Shown here: piece by piece, positions 26,086-38,692 of the stretch | Numbering within the stretch: the first letter of the stretch is position 1 | Layout: every line of letters starts with the position of its first letter | Source: Erythrocercus mccallii | Lineage: Eukaryota > Chordata > Aves > Passeriformes > Dicruridae | Reading direction: 5' to 3' | Assembly: GCA_013397435.1 (NCBI GenBank) | Contig: VZRG01000166.1 | Span: forward strand, 186,001 to 250,000 | Length of the DNA stretch: 64,000 nucleotides | Notes under the pieces: model-generated | What the model was told of the DNA's origin: nothing | Database searches by the model: none | Seen by the model: the letters and a program-made list of their open reading frames with translations, nothing else | Translations under genes and position numbers: made by a program

Positions 26086-29000
26086 AATGGAATTGGGAAA
26101 TGGGCCTGCTCACTTGTTGTAGGCCTTCAGTGTCTCCAACGCCTAGAAGATTTTGAAGAGTTTACAAAGTTAGGAAAGCCTTGTGTATGCCTAGGCTTAG
26201 CTGTGGTATTGATCATACTAAACAGTTTACATCAGACATTACATCAGACAGTTTTCAGTTCTCACTTGTAAGGCTAACCAGGAGAATCTTCAAGGAAAAA
26301 GAAATCAAAATAAAGTGAAAACCAAAGCCTTGTGGCTCTGAAAGGGTTCTTAATGTGCCTGTACCTTCTGATGTTTACCAGTTTGTCTCACTGTGGTGCA
26401 ATCACTTGACTGTCCAAGTGGAGGGTAGCACTCTGACCTGCTGGTATGAAAAGCAGAGATTGAGTGAGGGCAGTATTAGGCTGACAGTGCTGACTGTTTC
26501 CCTAATTCCCTGGTTATCCATGCTTTAGTAGATTAAATATCTTGTATGTGCATTGAACTGGCTGCAAAAAAATCCAAACAGAATGCTTCTAGAGAGAACT
26601 ACATTTTACTACTAGATTTTTGGTTCCACTGATTCAGTTACTTGAAGTCTGCAGCTGCCTGACTTATTTTTATTTGGTTAACAGACTTTGCTGTGTGTAT
26701 TTGACCTCATTAAATGGAGGGCGTATGCAATAAATCCTACTAAATATGCTGTAGATAAGAATATTACATACCCCAAAAATATCTCTTAATACACCATGAA
26801 AATATTATTTTCATTAAAATGAAAAATGCTGCTGCAGAATGTATATTGGAATGAAGAAAAAGTTATTTTCCTCTTGGCTTACTTAAAATTATTAAGGTGT
26901 TTTTTGAAGACCATCACAGCATGGCTTAGAATTAATCAACAAACTGTTCCTAAACACCATTTGCCAGGAATAATCAAACAGGCATATGTTCAACACTCAG
27001 TAAACATTTTAGAGGATTAAAAGTCAGAGCATGGGAGGAATATGAAATCCTAAACCTTCCCCTGTACTCAGACAAGCGGACAGATACATCATGAGCAGCT
27101 GAATCAGACTTCAGGAACTGCTTGCACACACTATGAAAATGTTTGGCAAGATAAAATGTCCCCTCAACTGGAAGAAAATGATTCAGTGGTCACATGATGT
27201 CCCATGGCCATAGCTTTAAAACAGACCTTCAGAAGCATACCCAACATGTGTTGGTGATCACACAGATGAAAGAGTGTGTTCAGATGGGAATTCCAGGGTC
27301 CTGCACGAGGCCTTCAGGAATTACAAAAGAGAGCGTTTACGGTGTACTTTTAGGAGAACCCTGGGAAAAAAGTGCCTTTATCTGTCAGGACAATGGTTAT
27401 GGAAGCTTTGTTTTCTTGAATACATTGAAGTACTCACAGGTACACATATGGAATTGGAGAATAATTCATCTGTCCCTTGATGCATTCCTCATCAATGCAA
27501 TAGCAAAATAGAACAAAATGGAAAAGATTGCTCTGGGAAGAAAAGCCACATTCAGTGTAAATCATAACAAACAAAAAAACATCAGCTGGGGTCATTGAAT
27601 TATTTTTTGCATGCCTGTGGACCTGAACTGCTCCCCTAAGGTATTTAGCCAAGCTTCATGACTTGGCAAAAAACCTCCTAGATATGTGTTGGGTATGTAA
27701 TGAAGAGATTTTTAAAAGCATTTGTAATACAGAGTCCACCGCCACCACTTTTTGTCTTTTTTTTCCCTGTAAAATTATTTATTTATTTTAAACAGAGGGA
27801 AGAATGTGTGTTTTGATATTTTAAATAATCTCAATTATATACCTTTTTTGTGTGTGTGTGTGAATTTGTATATCCAGGGTTCTTCTTTTATGGGAGGGCA
27901 GTTAAACCTCAAAGCAGACAAACAATTTCCCTAAGATTGACTTTAGCTTCAGATTGACATTCCTTAATGAGTCTAAGCCCCAAATCCTGCCTTGCTGAAA
28001 ACAGTCTAAGTTCACTGAGGTTTCTAATATTTCAGTTCAACTTTTAGATGTATAACAAACCCTCAGACCAGGCAAGAAGTCAAAATAAGCAAAGATCTCT
28101 CTGGGCTTTTTTTTTTCAGTGTGTTCTCTGGAAACACATAAATCTCAATGTAGGGTTTATCAGGCATATTTTCCCTTGGATCTAATGTAACTTTCTGATT
28201 TTTCTCATGAAGTTCTGTACTGGTATAAAGGCATGGATGTTTATATGCAACATTTATTCATTAAGCTAATAAAAACTTAGCTTTTAAGATTAATTTCTTA
28301 GGTGATTTCTGTACGTTTTTCAAAAGTAGAACTGCTTAAATGCTTTTAAAATTAATGGTACAATTCGAGACACCACCAATTGTCAACTGAGATAGGTGGA
28401 ATTGCATCAGAGATTAAATTAGCCCAATGTTAAAATTATTGATGTTGGGGCAAAGACTAACATTATAAATGAGTCCTTATACAGTCATTATTCCTATTGA
28501 TCTTTGTCAGGTTTTCCCTTGCAGAAGTGAACAAAAAATGAGAGGTTGGCTCCTTAAGATGTGTGTCATTAAAGTAAAATTGTTGACCTTTCTGGTAGAT
28601 GATCACAATGACAAAGTCAGGATTCTTTCCAGGCTGGATGGCTACAAAATTAAACTCTGAGGATTTATAATTACAGCAAAAATTAGTTTTGCCATAGCAT
28701 TGAGCCAAGGATAGACCTTTTCTATACTCTGTAGGTGATCAATTCAACCTGATTTTACGGCAGAAGTGATGATCAGTGTCCCAGTCAGCCACCCAAGGTA
28801 GCCGCTTTGCTCTAACATATTTTAATCTCTGTTTCTTGGATGGTGCCACAACAAATTACAATGGACCATTTAATTATGTAATTTCATTGATCAGATTTAC
28901 TGTTGCTGTCTTTGTTCCTAATACCTGTAATTATGCTTAGACTTGATGAAAAGGCCACAACAAAATGTCTGAGGAGCCCTATAACCTGGTTTTCCACATT

Positions 29001-32000
29001 CCTGGCCTTTTGTTTGTTCCAGGATTTGTAACATGGTAATTGATAATGATAGGTGGTAGATGAGATAAGTGGTTTTACTGTAATTCCAGGAAATTAGTTG
29101 CCCTCATGGCCAGAAGCATATTTCATCCAACTGTTTTATAAGTTATTGTTAAGGAATAAAAATAGTAATAATAATAATTTAGAAAACCAACCAACCAAAT
29201 CAAACAACAACAAAAAATCTATAAAGCCCTAAAAAGAGAGAAATCCTGCATAAATGAGCCAGGATAATAACTGATAGTGTTAAAAAACTAAGGCAAATAG
29301 GTTGCTAGTGCAACCTAGTTGGAAGCACTGCTTTCTCTGTGCTACAATTTCCTCCTAAGTAACACTTCTACAATTTTAATTGTACTTTGATATTATTGCT
29401 TGTATGAATATGGCTTTGGTGATTTTTTTTTTTCTGTAGTTTACATTTCTAAGGTACATGACAGGGTTGAAACATAACTTTACATCTGTGGTAAAGATCC
29501 ATTTGTGAGAAGCAGTGAAGGAATGGGACAGAGAACGTTTTTAATTCATTTAATTTCAGTGAAACTTCTTCAAAGGGCAATTTAGTGTAATCTTGGGCCA
29601 TAATTTGTAACACACCCTTCTGAGAGCTGACTAAATTCCCATTGATTTTTCAGTTCTGGATGTTGCCAGAATGTTGCACGAAGCTGAAATACCCAAGCTC
29701 TAGTGTCATTGAAGAGGCCACAAAACACTCATAATGAACACACCTGTTGTGTGTTATTGAGGAAAAACAAACTGTTACGGCTTTAGAAAAAGAAATTTCT
29801 AGGAAGTCACTAAATCAGATTACAAAGGAGATGGAAGACTAATACTTAAAAGACAAAGAACTTGTGAAGGGTAATTGCAGAGCCAGTGTATCCTATTTGG
29901 AATAAGCACTTTAATGTGTCAGCAAGACTTGTGGCAGCATCTGCTGAGCACATTTTGATGCCATACTTTATAGCTACTAATTTTTACAAGGCATAGCTGT
30001 TTCTGAAACATATCTGAGATTACAGTGCTGCAAGCAGCTGAAAAATCTATCAGTTTCTCAACACTGAAATGAGCTGGTTTTTTTCTTGTCTTTCTGTCAG
30101 GCTTCCCACCCTTCTTTTGTCTTTACTGAGTAGTTTTCAGCAGTTTCAGTATTATGAAGCTGGATTGATTCAGAGAAGGATCCAACTAGCTTTAGCTATT
30201 TGTCTGTATGGACCTTGTAGGAAAACATATAGGATGGAGATTGAGTGGAACCTCATTCTTTTAGTAAAAAAAAATGTATTCTTAGAGCTACTAACTACAT
30301 TTTGTGAATCCTAAGGGATGGTGCTGCTAGCTGAAATATTCTGGGTACCTTACACTGATAGCAAGATGAAATATTAAGGTCAACGTGGGCTGATAGGGAA
30401 AAAATGTTGGACCTGTGTGTGTCAATTCCTTCTGTGACATGGTGCCCTGAATGTATGCATCCAGTTATCTGAACTGCACAGAGTCACTGACTTGCTGTCT
30501 TGTGAGATGCAAATGATGTGTTTAAATGTAAACCACACAGAAAGGCATGTCCTGGGACTGCAGGAGATACCTCCAGCTCACTGGTGTCATCAGAGTGCTG
30601 AGCCCTGAAACATCTGTATGAGGTACTAGAGGGACAAGATAAAACTGCATTGCTTCAAAGAAATTATCCAAACTTAAAATGCCTGTGATACTGGAATATC
30701 AAGCAGAAATTATATAATTGGGCTAATATGCAATATTCTTGGGAGAAAGAGATATTCTAATACCTAGTGGTCTGGTCAGTCTGGTAACTGGTCAGTCATT
30801 CTCCTGCTCATTTTCTCAGAGGATGTTCTGAAAACCAACAAAGTACAGTAAAATCCATACCACGGTTTCAAGTAGAAGTATTTTGAGAATAATACTTCTG
30901 CATGGAAATGTTATGACAAAAAACATTTTTAGACTCCTTTTTCTAAGGGAGTTGGAAGGTCCTTAGGAAATGAGTAATTCTCAGAATAGGCAGGAATTTA
31001 CTTGGGAACTTACTAATTGTTGGACACTAGAGAAGTACTGGCACATCCATTATTCCCTGGTCATCAGCACTCCTCAGTAGAGGTGCATGTGATTAATGGA
31101 GTGACCCTGGTCCAGACAATGAAGAGTGTTAACAAGATCTTTGCAGAGCTGGTGGAAAGTGTCTGGTTATTAGTGTTGCACAGAGGTACAGAATGAAGAA
31201 TTTTTGTAGCCGTTAATATTTCTTTGGGATGTCCATAAAAGAAATGCTGGGAGTGTGAGAAGACATCTGATATATTAGAACCTGCAGATCAGATGCACAA
31301 TAGCTGAGAAAGGAAGAAAAACACTCTTTGAGTCAAACAAGTTACACTTGGGCAATAAATGACAGAGCATCATTCAGTGTGTGAATAAATCATGTGTACT
31401 CAAAAGGATCTTGGACTCTGTGAAATGCTTGTGGCTCTGTCAAACAGTGAGTGCATGTGCATTAGTTAGAGACTCTATAACTAACTCTTGCCCTTGAGGG
31501 CAAGCTAAAAAGCTGTATCAAAAACCAAGATCAGGAAAATGGAAATTTTATATGTTTATGTCAATGAATGTCAGAAATGTGAAGAAGAGAGAGAATTCTA
31601 ATATTGCTAGAAATTATAATGCATATCCTATGAATCATCTTTTAGTATGATTCTCAAAAAAAAGCACATTACTTTTACTTATTTATGTTTACTTCAGACA
31701 AGTAATAATTTTTTTTAGCTGTTTATCTTTTATAAAATATTTTTGTTGACTTATCTATTATAATAAAAAATACACATATTACTTTGTGGGAATAATATAT
31801 ATAGAGACAGTGCTTGTTTTATCTAAACTGAGTCAATCAACAAATGTCTTCAAAATTTCTGCAACCTGAGATCATATTATTGGCTTTGGTTTTTTATGCT
31901 AGGCTCCTCAATATAAAGTGTAGGGACCTACACGTTTTAGTATATGACTCAGACTGTTCATTTTATACATTTAATTGAATTCTAAATGCTTTTTAAAGAG

Positions 32001-32257
32001 AACTTGTAAAAAGGTGTAAGCATTATATCACTTTTTAACAACCCTTCCACACCTCTGAAAAAAATTGGCACCTCAATACCTCTTGTGCTTCTTGCAGTAC
32101 TGAATGTCAGTGGACTTGAATTTTAAGCATGGTTCCTTCTGCTAAAAACTTAGTGGTTCTATTCATTGAGTTTTTGAAAGTCCCTATTTCTTTCATTTTC
32201 CCATTGATTTTATTTAGACAAACAGAGCACAAACAGAAAAATGATATATATTTATCT
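26086..32257. other. Non-coding unique sequence
   Basis: AT-rich sequence without a supportable gene. It contains a direct repeat 'acatcagacatt'/'acatcagaca' at about 26229-26250, a short GT run at about 27848-27862, an A-rich AATAAT/ACCAACC tract at about 29155-29216, and an AT-rich stretch near 31600-31800. The plus-strand open frame at 27194-27511 (105 codons) has no boundaries or family that I recognise. Confidence 0.55.
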
Positions 32258-32338
32258 GGGGGGGGGTTGGAGGTTTTTTTTGTTGGTTTGTTGTTACTGG
32301 ACTTTTTTGTTGTTGGTTTTGGTTTTGGAATTTTTTTG
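32258..32338 (-). repeat. G/T-only low-complexity tract (A/C on minus strand)
   Basis: A run of nine G (32258-32266) is followed by GGTTTTTT/TTGTTGG blocks that are almost purely G and T. On the minus strand this is the same A/C-only class as the tracts at 7.4, 34.4 and 38.6 kb. The hydrophobic peptide encoded across it is a composition artefact. Confidence 0.85.
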
Positions 32339-34400
32339 CTTAGTAGATAGCATTATTGTCATGTATTAAATCTGTGGCTAAATATGCCAGGACAAAGTTT
32401 TAGACCACTCTTAAGACATTTTTGAGAAACATTTTGTCAAATATTTCTACCCTTGTAAAATTGCATAGATCCATGTGAAATGATTTTCCTTCTATTCTTC
32501 TGCCTTTTAAGCAAACTTGGTTTTTTCTGTAAAGAAGGTAACTTATTTTTAGAAAACTAAACAGTAGAAATCCAGGGCAAATTCCAAGAAAGGATATATT
32601 TCATCTAAAGAACAGTCTATGTTCTAGAGGCATCTTTGCTTTTTTAAAACTTTAAATAGTTTTTTTATTGTACAGCTATGTCCTCACTGAGCTAAGATTT
32701 ACAGCCCTCATTAATGTAATTTATAAGACTAAGTGACAAGCATACTAAAGGATCTGCAGCTGATCCAGTCAGCAACATACAGATAATTCAGATTTGTCCA
32801 ACCTGGTCTTGTCAAGTCAAGAAAAACAAAATCAATCAGTGAACAGAAGTGGGAGTACTTAAGCTGAAAAAGAGAGTCTGTTTCCTGCTAGGGAAGTGGA
32901 GTTGGCAGCCTGAGCCTTTGCATTTCAGAGAAAATACTGCAGGAATTGATTTGGGTTTTTTTAAATGTTGAAAAACTATGAACATTCCCTGAGAAATCCC
33001 CTTCTTGCTTTTCATCTATGCTGTCTTGAAGAGTGGCATGATGGCTGTGCTCAGGAATAGCTTTCTCAAAAAGAGTCCAAGTCAGAAAATTGCTATTTGT
33101 CAGAGAATCATATTTCCATCTCTCAGCCACTAATAATAACCTACAAAAGTGTTCACTTTCAGTTTTCAATGACCTCTTGTACTTGCTGCTGCCACCACAG
33201 AAATTGTCAGTTGACACAACTGGTATTTTCCCTCCAGCTAAGAACCAGCTCTGACTGTGAGGCACTGGTCAAGCAGAAAGCCGAGTCCTTGAACAGGGAA
33301 TCTGATCACCCAGGCCGGGGATTCCTCCCCACCTTTACTTCCCATTCGCCGGAACATGCATCCAAATAACACAATTTCAAGCCTTGGGTTGAGCAGGGGT
33401 GGAGGTGGTGGAAGCTTAGTTCTGCTACCAACACTGAGTTTACTGCACTGAGCAGGGCCTGCCTGCAGACAGATTTCCTTGGAAAGAAGACACCAGCTAC
33501 ATGTCCAATGAAGCTGCTGAAAGTTGTGCTGGAACTGGAAGGACATTGGAGGGTCAACAGCTCTAGACTTCCTGCCTCACATGGATTTTAGTTGATAACT
33601 CTAGCATATGGTGTGTATCAGTGTGCCCAATGCCGTGAGGTAGTCAGAGACATGTGAGCCTGTTTGTGAACAGTTCATTAAACAAGGAACTGGCTTTTCC
33701 TTTATGAGCCTTGTTTTCATGCTTGTCTGGAGTGATATAGAATGAGGTGTTTTTGGTTGAAGAGTTTTGAAAATTTATAGTAACAAAATCTGGTTTGCTC
33801 TAGGTAAGCAAGACTAATGCACTGCAATTTATGTCTTGGGTCACAAAGATTAGGAAAGAACATTCATAATACTGTGTTTACCTCCTGGCACAGCAAAAAA
33901 GAAGTAGAAAAGGCAACATCTTCATGAGCAGCTGCTTGGCTCCCTTTGCTGATGGTTCATTAGAGTGTTGTGTGACCAAAGTCTACACAGGTAGAAAGTT
34001 AAAAGCCAAGATTTTTAATTAGTGCTTTTTCAGATCTATATATCCAATGATCTCTAGGAGCTTGACCTTTGGCCAGAAACCAGTCTAATGCTTTAAGACC
34101 TTGTGGGCCTGCAAAGATTGCCAGTGACTAATATACGACTTGTTCTCTCCGCAGTTAGTCACAGTCCTGCAAATTGCTTCAGTGTGAAGTGACAACTAAG
34201 AGGAGGAACTAGGGCAGAGAAAAAGATGGGGAAGAAAACTAAAATGGGAAAGATTTAATTTTATACAACCTGGACTGAAAGAAAAAGAAACAAACTAACT
34301 TGACAGATATACATTGATGTGAGGTTAAGCCAGGTAAACTGCCAGGAACTGTTGGGGTTCCAGGGACCTGTGTATTTTAAAATCAACATTAGATAGTCAG
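32339..34400. other. Non-coding sequence with a GC-richer island
   Basis: Mostly AT-rich. The patch at about 33230-33560 is richer in G+C and open in several frames on both strands (83-125 codons), including overlapping minus-strand frames ending near 33238 and 33306. No frame has a clear acceptor/donor pair or a domain that I recognise, so I call no exon. A conserved element is possible. Confidence 0.5.
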
Positions 34401-34501
34401 GAAAACAAACAAACAAACAAACAAACAAAACCAAAAAAAAAAAAACCCAAACCAAAAAAAAAAAAAAAAACAAAAAAAACCAAAAAACAAAAAACAAAAA
34501 A
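34401..34501 (+). repeat. Long A/C-only tract: (CAAA)n then poly(A) with CC interruptions
   Basis: Roughly 100 bases contain only A and C apart from the first base. They run from (CAAA) repeats (about 34404-34430) through CC-punctuated A-runs of 13, 18 and 8, ending with CAAAAAA repeats. It is the largest member of the A/C-only class in the window. On the minus strand it encodes a phenylalanine/leucine-rich frame that should not be annotated as a gene. Confidence 0.95.
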
Positions 34502-35186
34502 CTGCCAAGACCCAAAACATTGATTTTCATAAACACCTTCTAATGAATTTTTGCTCAGTGTACCATGGATCAAGCAGCAAATTCTGTCTTTGAAGAGCCC
34601 TGGCTGTGCTCTCCAGGTGATGGCGATCCTTTCTGAGATTAGTTTGGTTGTGTTTCATGATGGTCTTACCAAAGTATCTGGGAGAACTAGAGAAAGTCCA
34701 ATAGGTTATAATCCAAATCTTTGGACTGATAGACCTCAGAGGAGGAATTTAGAAAGAGGAATTAATAAAGACCATAATGAAATAGCTTATGGAGAATATT
34801 TTGAAATGGTGAACAGTAAAATCATAGCTGATTTATAACATGATGAGATGAAGATTTAGAAGTTTCACATTTGAAACTGATCTAAAATGCTGCATGAGGC
34901 TTTCATGTGATCAAAAACTTAGATATCAGGTAAGTAAAAAAAACCACCATTTAATGCAACTCTTGCTTTTGTAAGCCTTCCTTTTCAGGCTGTGTGTTGT
35001 AGAGGTGGTATTATATTCTCAGCCAGTGCAGGAAAACAACATATGTTAAAAGATTTAATGCTTCAGTTAAGTATATCCTGGGATCCCATCAAAAACCCCC
35101 CAAACTCTTCATCCTCAAAAGATACTTTCTTCCTGCATAAACTGAGGAAATTCATAGAAGAGTGCAGGGTAGAAACAGCTATGCAA

Positions 35187-35210
35187 TTTTTTTTTTTTTT
35201 TTTTTTTTTT
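35187..35210. repeat. Homopolymer T24
   Basis: Twenty-four consecutive T. It could be the poly(A) tail of a minus-strand retroposed sequence, whose body would lie to its right on the + strand (about 35211 onward). I recognise no parent gene or element there. Confidence 0.97.
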
Positions 35211-38200
35211 GTGCTAGAAGACAGCTTGTTTCAACACTGCAGGTTTATGAGCATATACTGGAAACACAACAGAACAAGCTGGAAGCATTTTGGATGAAAG
35301 GCTTCTGCTGATTATATATATGGAAGTGCCAGTAGCTCTTCAAATGGATAACAACCAACACTGAACCTCAAGACTGTTCAGTTCAGATAAGCGTCCAAAA
35401 ATCAGTCTCTTGAACCAAAACTTGTCCAAACCTCTTTGGTCTGGAAGTCAGGGTGGAAATGTTTAATGAGCAGACTTTCTTATGATTTTTCCAGTGCTCA
35501 TTTCCTTTTGCCTGCAAAGAGATATCATGAGAACAACTTCTTATAGTGTGATATGTCTGCAATTAGGTTCCTGCACTTGGCTGAAAAATACCCCAGCACT
35601 TAACCAAGCCTATTTTGAAGCTGTGCAGGGAATGGATTTTATGCCAAGTCCAGCCTTAATAATCACATAGGAGAGATAAACCATATACTCTTATGCAATG
35701 AAATATGTATAGTATTAATTCCTTTGCAAGATTTTAAAGCCACTTCCTTTCTTCTTGTGGCACTAAATCAAATAGTTTCATTTTAAAACTGAACTTGGAC
35801 TGAAATTGAGTTCACTTCTAAGTGAGCTTCAAATTAAGTCTAACTATAGAAAAATTGCTTATCTAACTGAATTGTTTCTGCTCTTCCCTTTTCCATGTCT
35901 GTTGTAGTGTATAATCACATTTTGACATACATTCCTGATTTTGATCTATAGTCCACTTGATCCTTTCTGTGAAAAACAAAAAGACAGCTTTTCCAATGGT
36001 GTTTCTGTGAACTAGGCTAAGAGAGCTGGCCAATGTTGGGAAAACACATGAAAAAGATTAAAATTGTTGTGTAGCTAGTAAAATATGTTCTTCAGTCTCA
36101 CTTCTATTAGACTCAAAAATTTCAAAATGTAGGCACTTAAAGAACACTGAACTGAGCTGTTGCTATCAGATATCCATGTGCTTGGCTATAATTCCCAGTT
36201 GCCAGCAGTTTCATGCAGGCATGTGTAGCTTCTTGGAAGTTCAGTACCACCTGCAATTCAAACTTTGTCTCTTTTACCCACAAAAGAATCAAAGGTGTTG
36301 CAGTCACTAAGGGTAACACTAGTCTAGATACAAGACATTATCTTCAAAAGTAGAAAAAAACTGGTCATTCCTAAATAAAGAAATTCTGGCAGAGATAGTG
36401 CTAAATCAGAGTAAAAAATGTTGTGTTTTTTTTACATTGAGGTGTCAAATAACTTATTTGTTACAAAGATAGAGGAACAGCAAGCTGGACAGGAGATTTT
36501 ACCCTTCACCCATCAACGGCCTTTCCCATAAAAACCTGTATACATTCCTCTGTTCAGCTTTCAAAAGGAATGAAAAAAAGCTTACTCATGTTGCTTGCAT
36601 AATGCTGTTTCAGTCAAAAAAGGGTCTTCAGCACTACCTAAGTACAGAGTTTTCAGAAGTTTTGAGGTGACTTATATACTCTTTGCAGCATAAACTGTAG
36701 CATAAAAAGAGCTTTAAGCACCTTCACATTTGAAAATTGGAAGTCAGCTTTCACATAACATTTGTGTTTTTCAGAATTTCACCTATGTAGATAAGTAGTT
36801 GCTTTCATTTGTTCAAGTCCAGGTTTCCATTTTCTTTGTAGCTTCATTTTAATTATGTATATTTCTAAGAAGGCATGTCAGTTTTATTTGCAGTCAGCCT
36901 AGATCAAAACAGCTGTTTTGTTTCCCAGAGCTTTCTGTAAAAGGGAAAGATCAAGAATACTTTATAGTTTACATTTTTTGTTTGCACTAGTCTGAATAAT
37001 ATCTAATAGACATGTTCTTTGGAATTTGTCGGGACAGGGATTCATCTTCTATTTCAACTTATTTCTGATGAAATAGCCCACAGAAGTAACCACAATGTCA
37101 GAGGTTAAGAAAACAACTCTGTTTAAAAAAAAGAAATCAGGAGCAAATCAGACATTGAGAAATACAGTTATTTTTTTCCAAATTCTCCCTCATTGTTTGG
37201 TTTCTTTCTGATTCTGTTATACTTAGGTCTTTGAATTTTTTCTCTGAATTGTTACATATAGTATCCAGAATTGCTTCTGCCTCAAAAGCAGAAAATCATC
37301 CTGAAAGGACCATTGTTCAGTAATGGAATGATCTTATGTAGTCTAATGACTCAGGATGTTATATTCTGTGGAGTGAGGAGTTTCACTGAACAGTTATTTG
37401 CTGAACTCTGGAAAAGTCACTGTGCTTGTATCTACAGAATGTCAAACCACAACTTTATTCTTTACTCCATCTCCACTCTTCCTGAATGGATGGCATATAC
37501 ACAGAGAGGGGGGAGGACAAGAATAACTCTGTGTGCTTTCTCCAAAAATAAAATGGCTTTAAACAACCAAATAACCAAGGAGAGCACAAAAGATGGTTTA
37601 AGATGTGTTAACCCCAATGCACCCTGCATAGAGAGGGACTGTATGGAATTCAAGGTTGTTAGGGTAAGTCCCACAGAGTCACCTAAATGTTCTCTGCTGC
37701 CTTCCCTAATTCATGTCCAGATGAAATTCTGACTGACCACTTCTGTAGGTGTGAATTTTAAGTATCTACTTTTGAATCTGCTTTTATGTTCCTTCCATGT
37801 TGTTTTGGAATGAGGAAAATATAATTTTAACCCTGGTTTCCCCAAAATAATCATTCTTGACAAGAAGCTATACCAGGCAACCCAGGCATTACAAAGAGCA
37901 TGACATCCATGTGAATCTGCCTTCCTACAGTTCACTTCAGTGTCTGTGGCAATCTAAAAACCCCAGGAAAGCTGGGGTTTCATTATTTCAGAAAAAAAAT
38001 AGTGGTGGTCACTTGAAAATTACACCAGGCAGCAATAGGAATTTCAACTACATTTTCTCTTCCAGAAAAGGACATCAAAAAGCTAGGGCACCATTCTCTT
38101 TTCCATTTCTTTCATAAAAAAAGGAAGGGCCAACCCTAGATACTTGAATTATTTTAATAAAAAATAAAAATTATGTATATTAATTAGCTCTGAAGTTTGA

Positions 38201-38618
38201 TAGAGGCCTTTCTTCATGCAATTGTTTCCTAATTAAGCCCTGAATACAGGAAAAGAAGTTGGGAACTTCTGCTGTATTTACAGCATTTGGTCAGGTTAAA
38301 GTGCAACTGATCAGATTAAAAATCTGGTACAAGCAGGTATGGAAAGAAATACATGTAAAATTTGCCTCTTTTACTACAAATATGATCCCCCTTTCATGTG
38401 AATAGAGAGAAAGAAAATTTAAATAGTTGTCTAGCCCCTCATAAGAGTGCCTTTAAGAAATGCAGTGATGGAAAGAAAAGGCAGGGCTCTGAAGAGCTAG
38501 TGATAATTTCATCATTGTCCCTGCCAGTTCTGGTGAACACATTATTGTCAGCATGACCCTCATTCTTAAATACATTGTTATAAGATTTGCAATACTTTGG
38601 TTTGCCTTCCTCCCCTGC
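35211..38618. other. Non-coding unique sequence
   Basis: No gene is supported. The plus-strand open frame at 37271-37732 (153 codons) is among the longest in the window but has no recognisable domain, no clear initiation or splice context and AT-rich codon use. I treat it as probably chance. Confidence 0.5.
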
Positions 38619-38692
38619 AAAAAAAAAAAAAAAAACAAAACCCCAACCAACCCACCAGTAATGACAAAAATCCCACCCAAAAAAAAAACCCT
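38619..38692 (+). repeat. A/C-rich low-complexity tract
   Basis: A run of 17 A (38619-38635) leads into CAAAACCCCAACCAACCCACC, a short gap containing G and T ('agtaatgac'), then ATCCCACCC and a run of 10 A. It has the same A-plus-C character as the 34.4 kb tract, with more C. Confidence 0.85.

Noticed and set aside
34261..34536. Minus-strand frame rich in Phe, Leu and Val, resembling a membrane protein
   Set aside because: It is a translation of the A/C low-complexity tract.
37271..37732. 153-codon plus-strand open frame
   Set aside because: No domain, acceptor or start context that I recognise. In 64 kb of AT-rich DNA read in six frames, a frame of about this length is marginally expected by chance.
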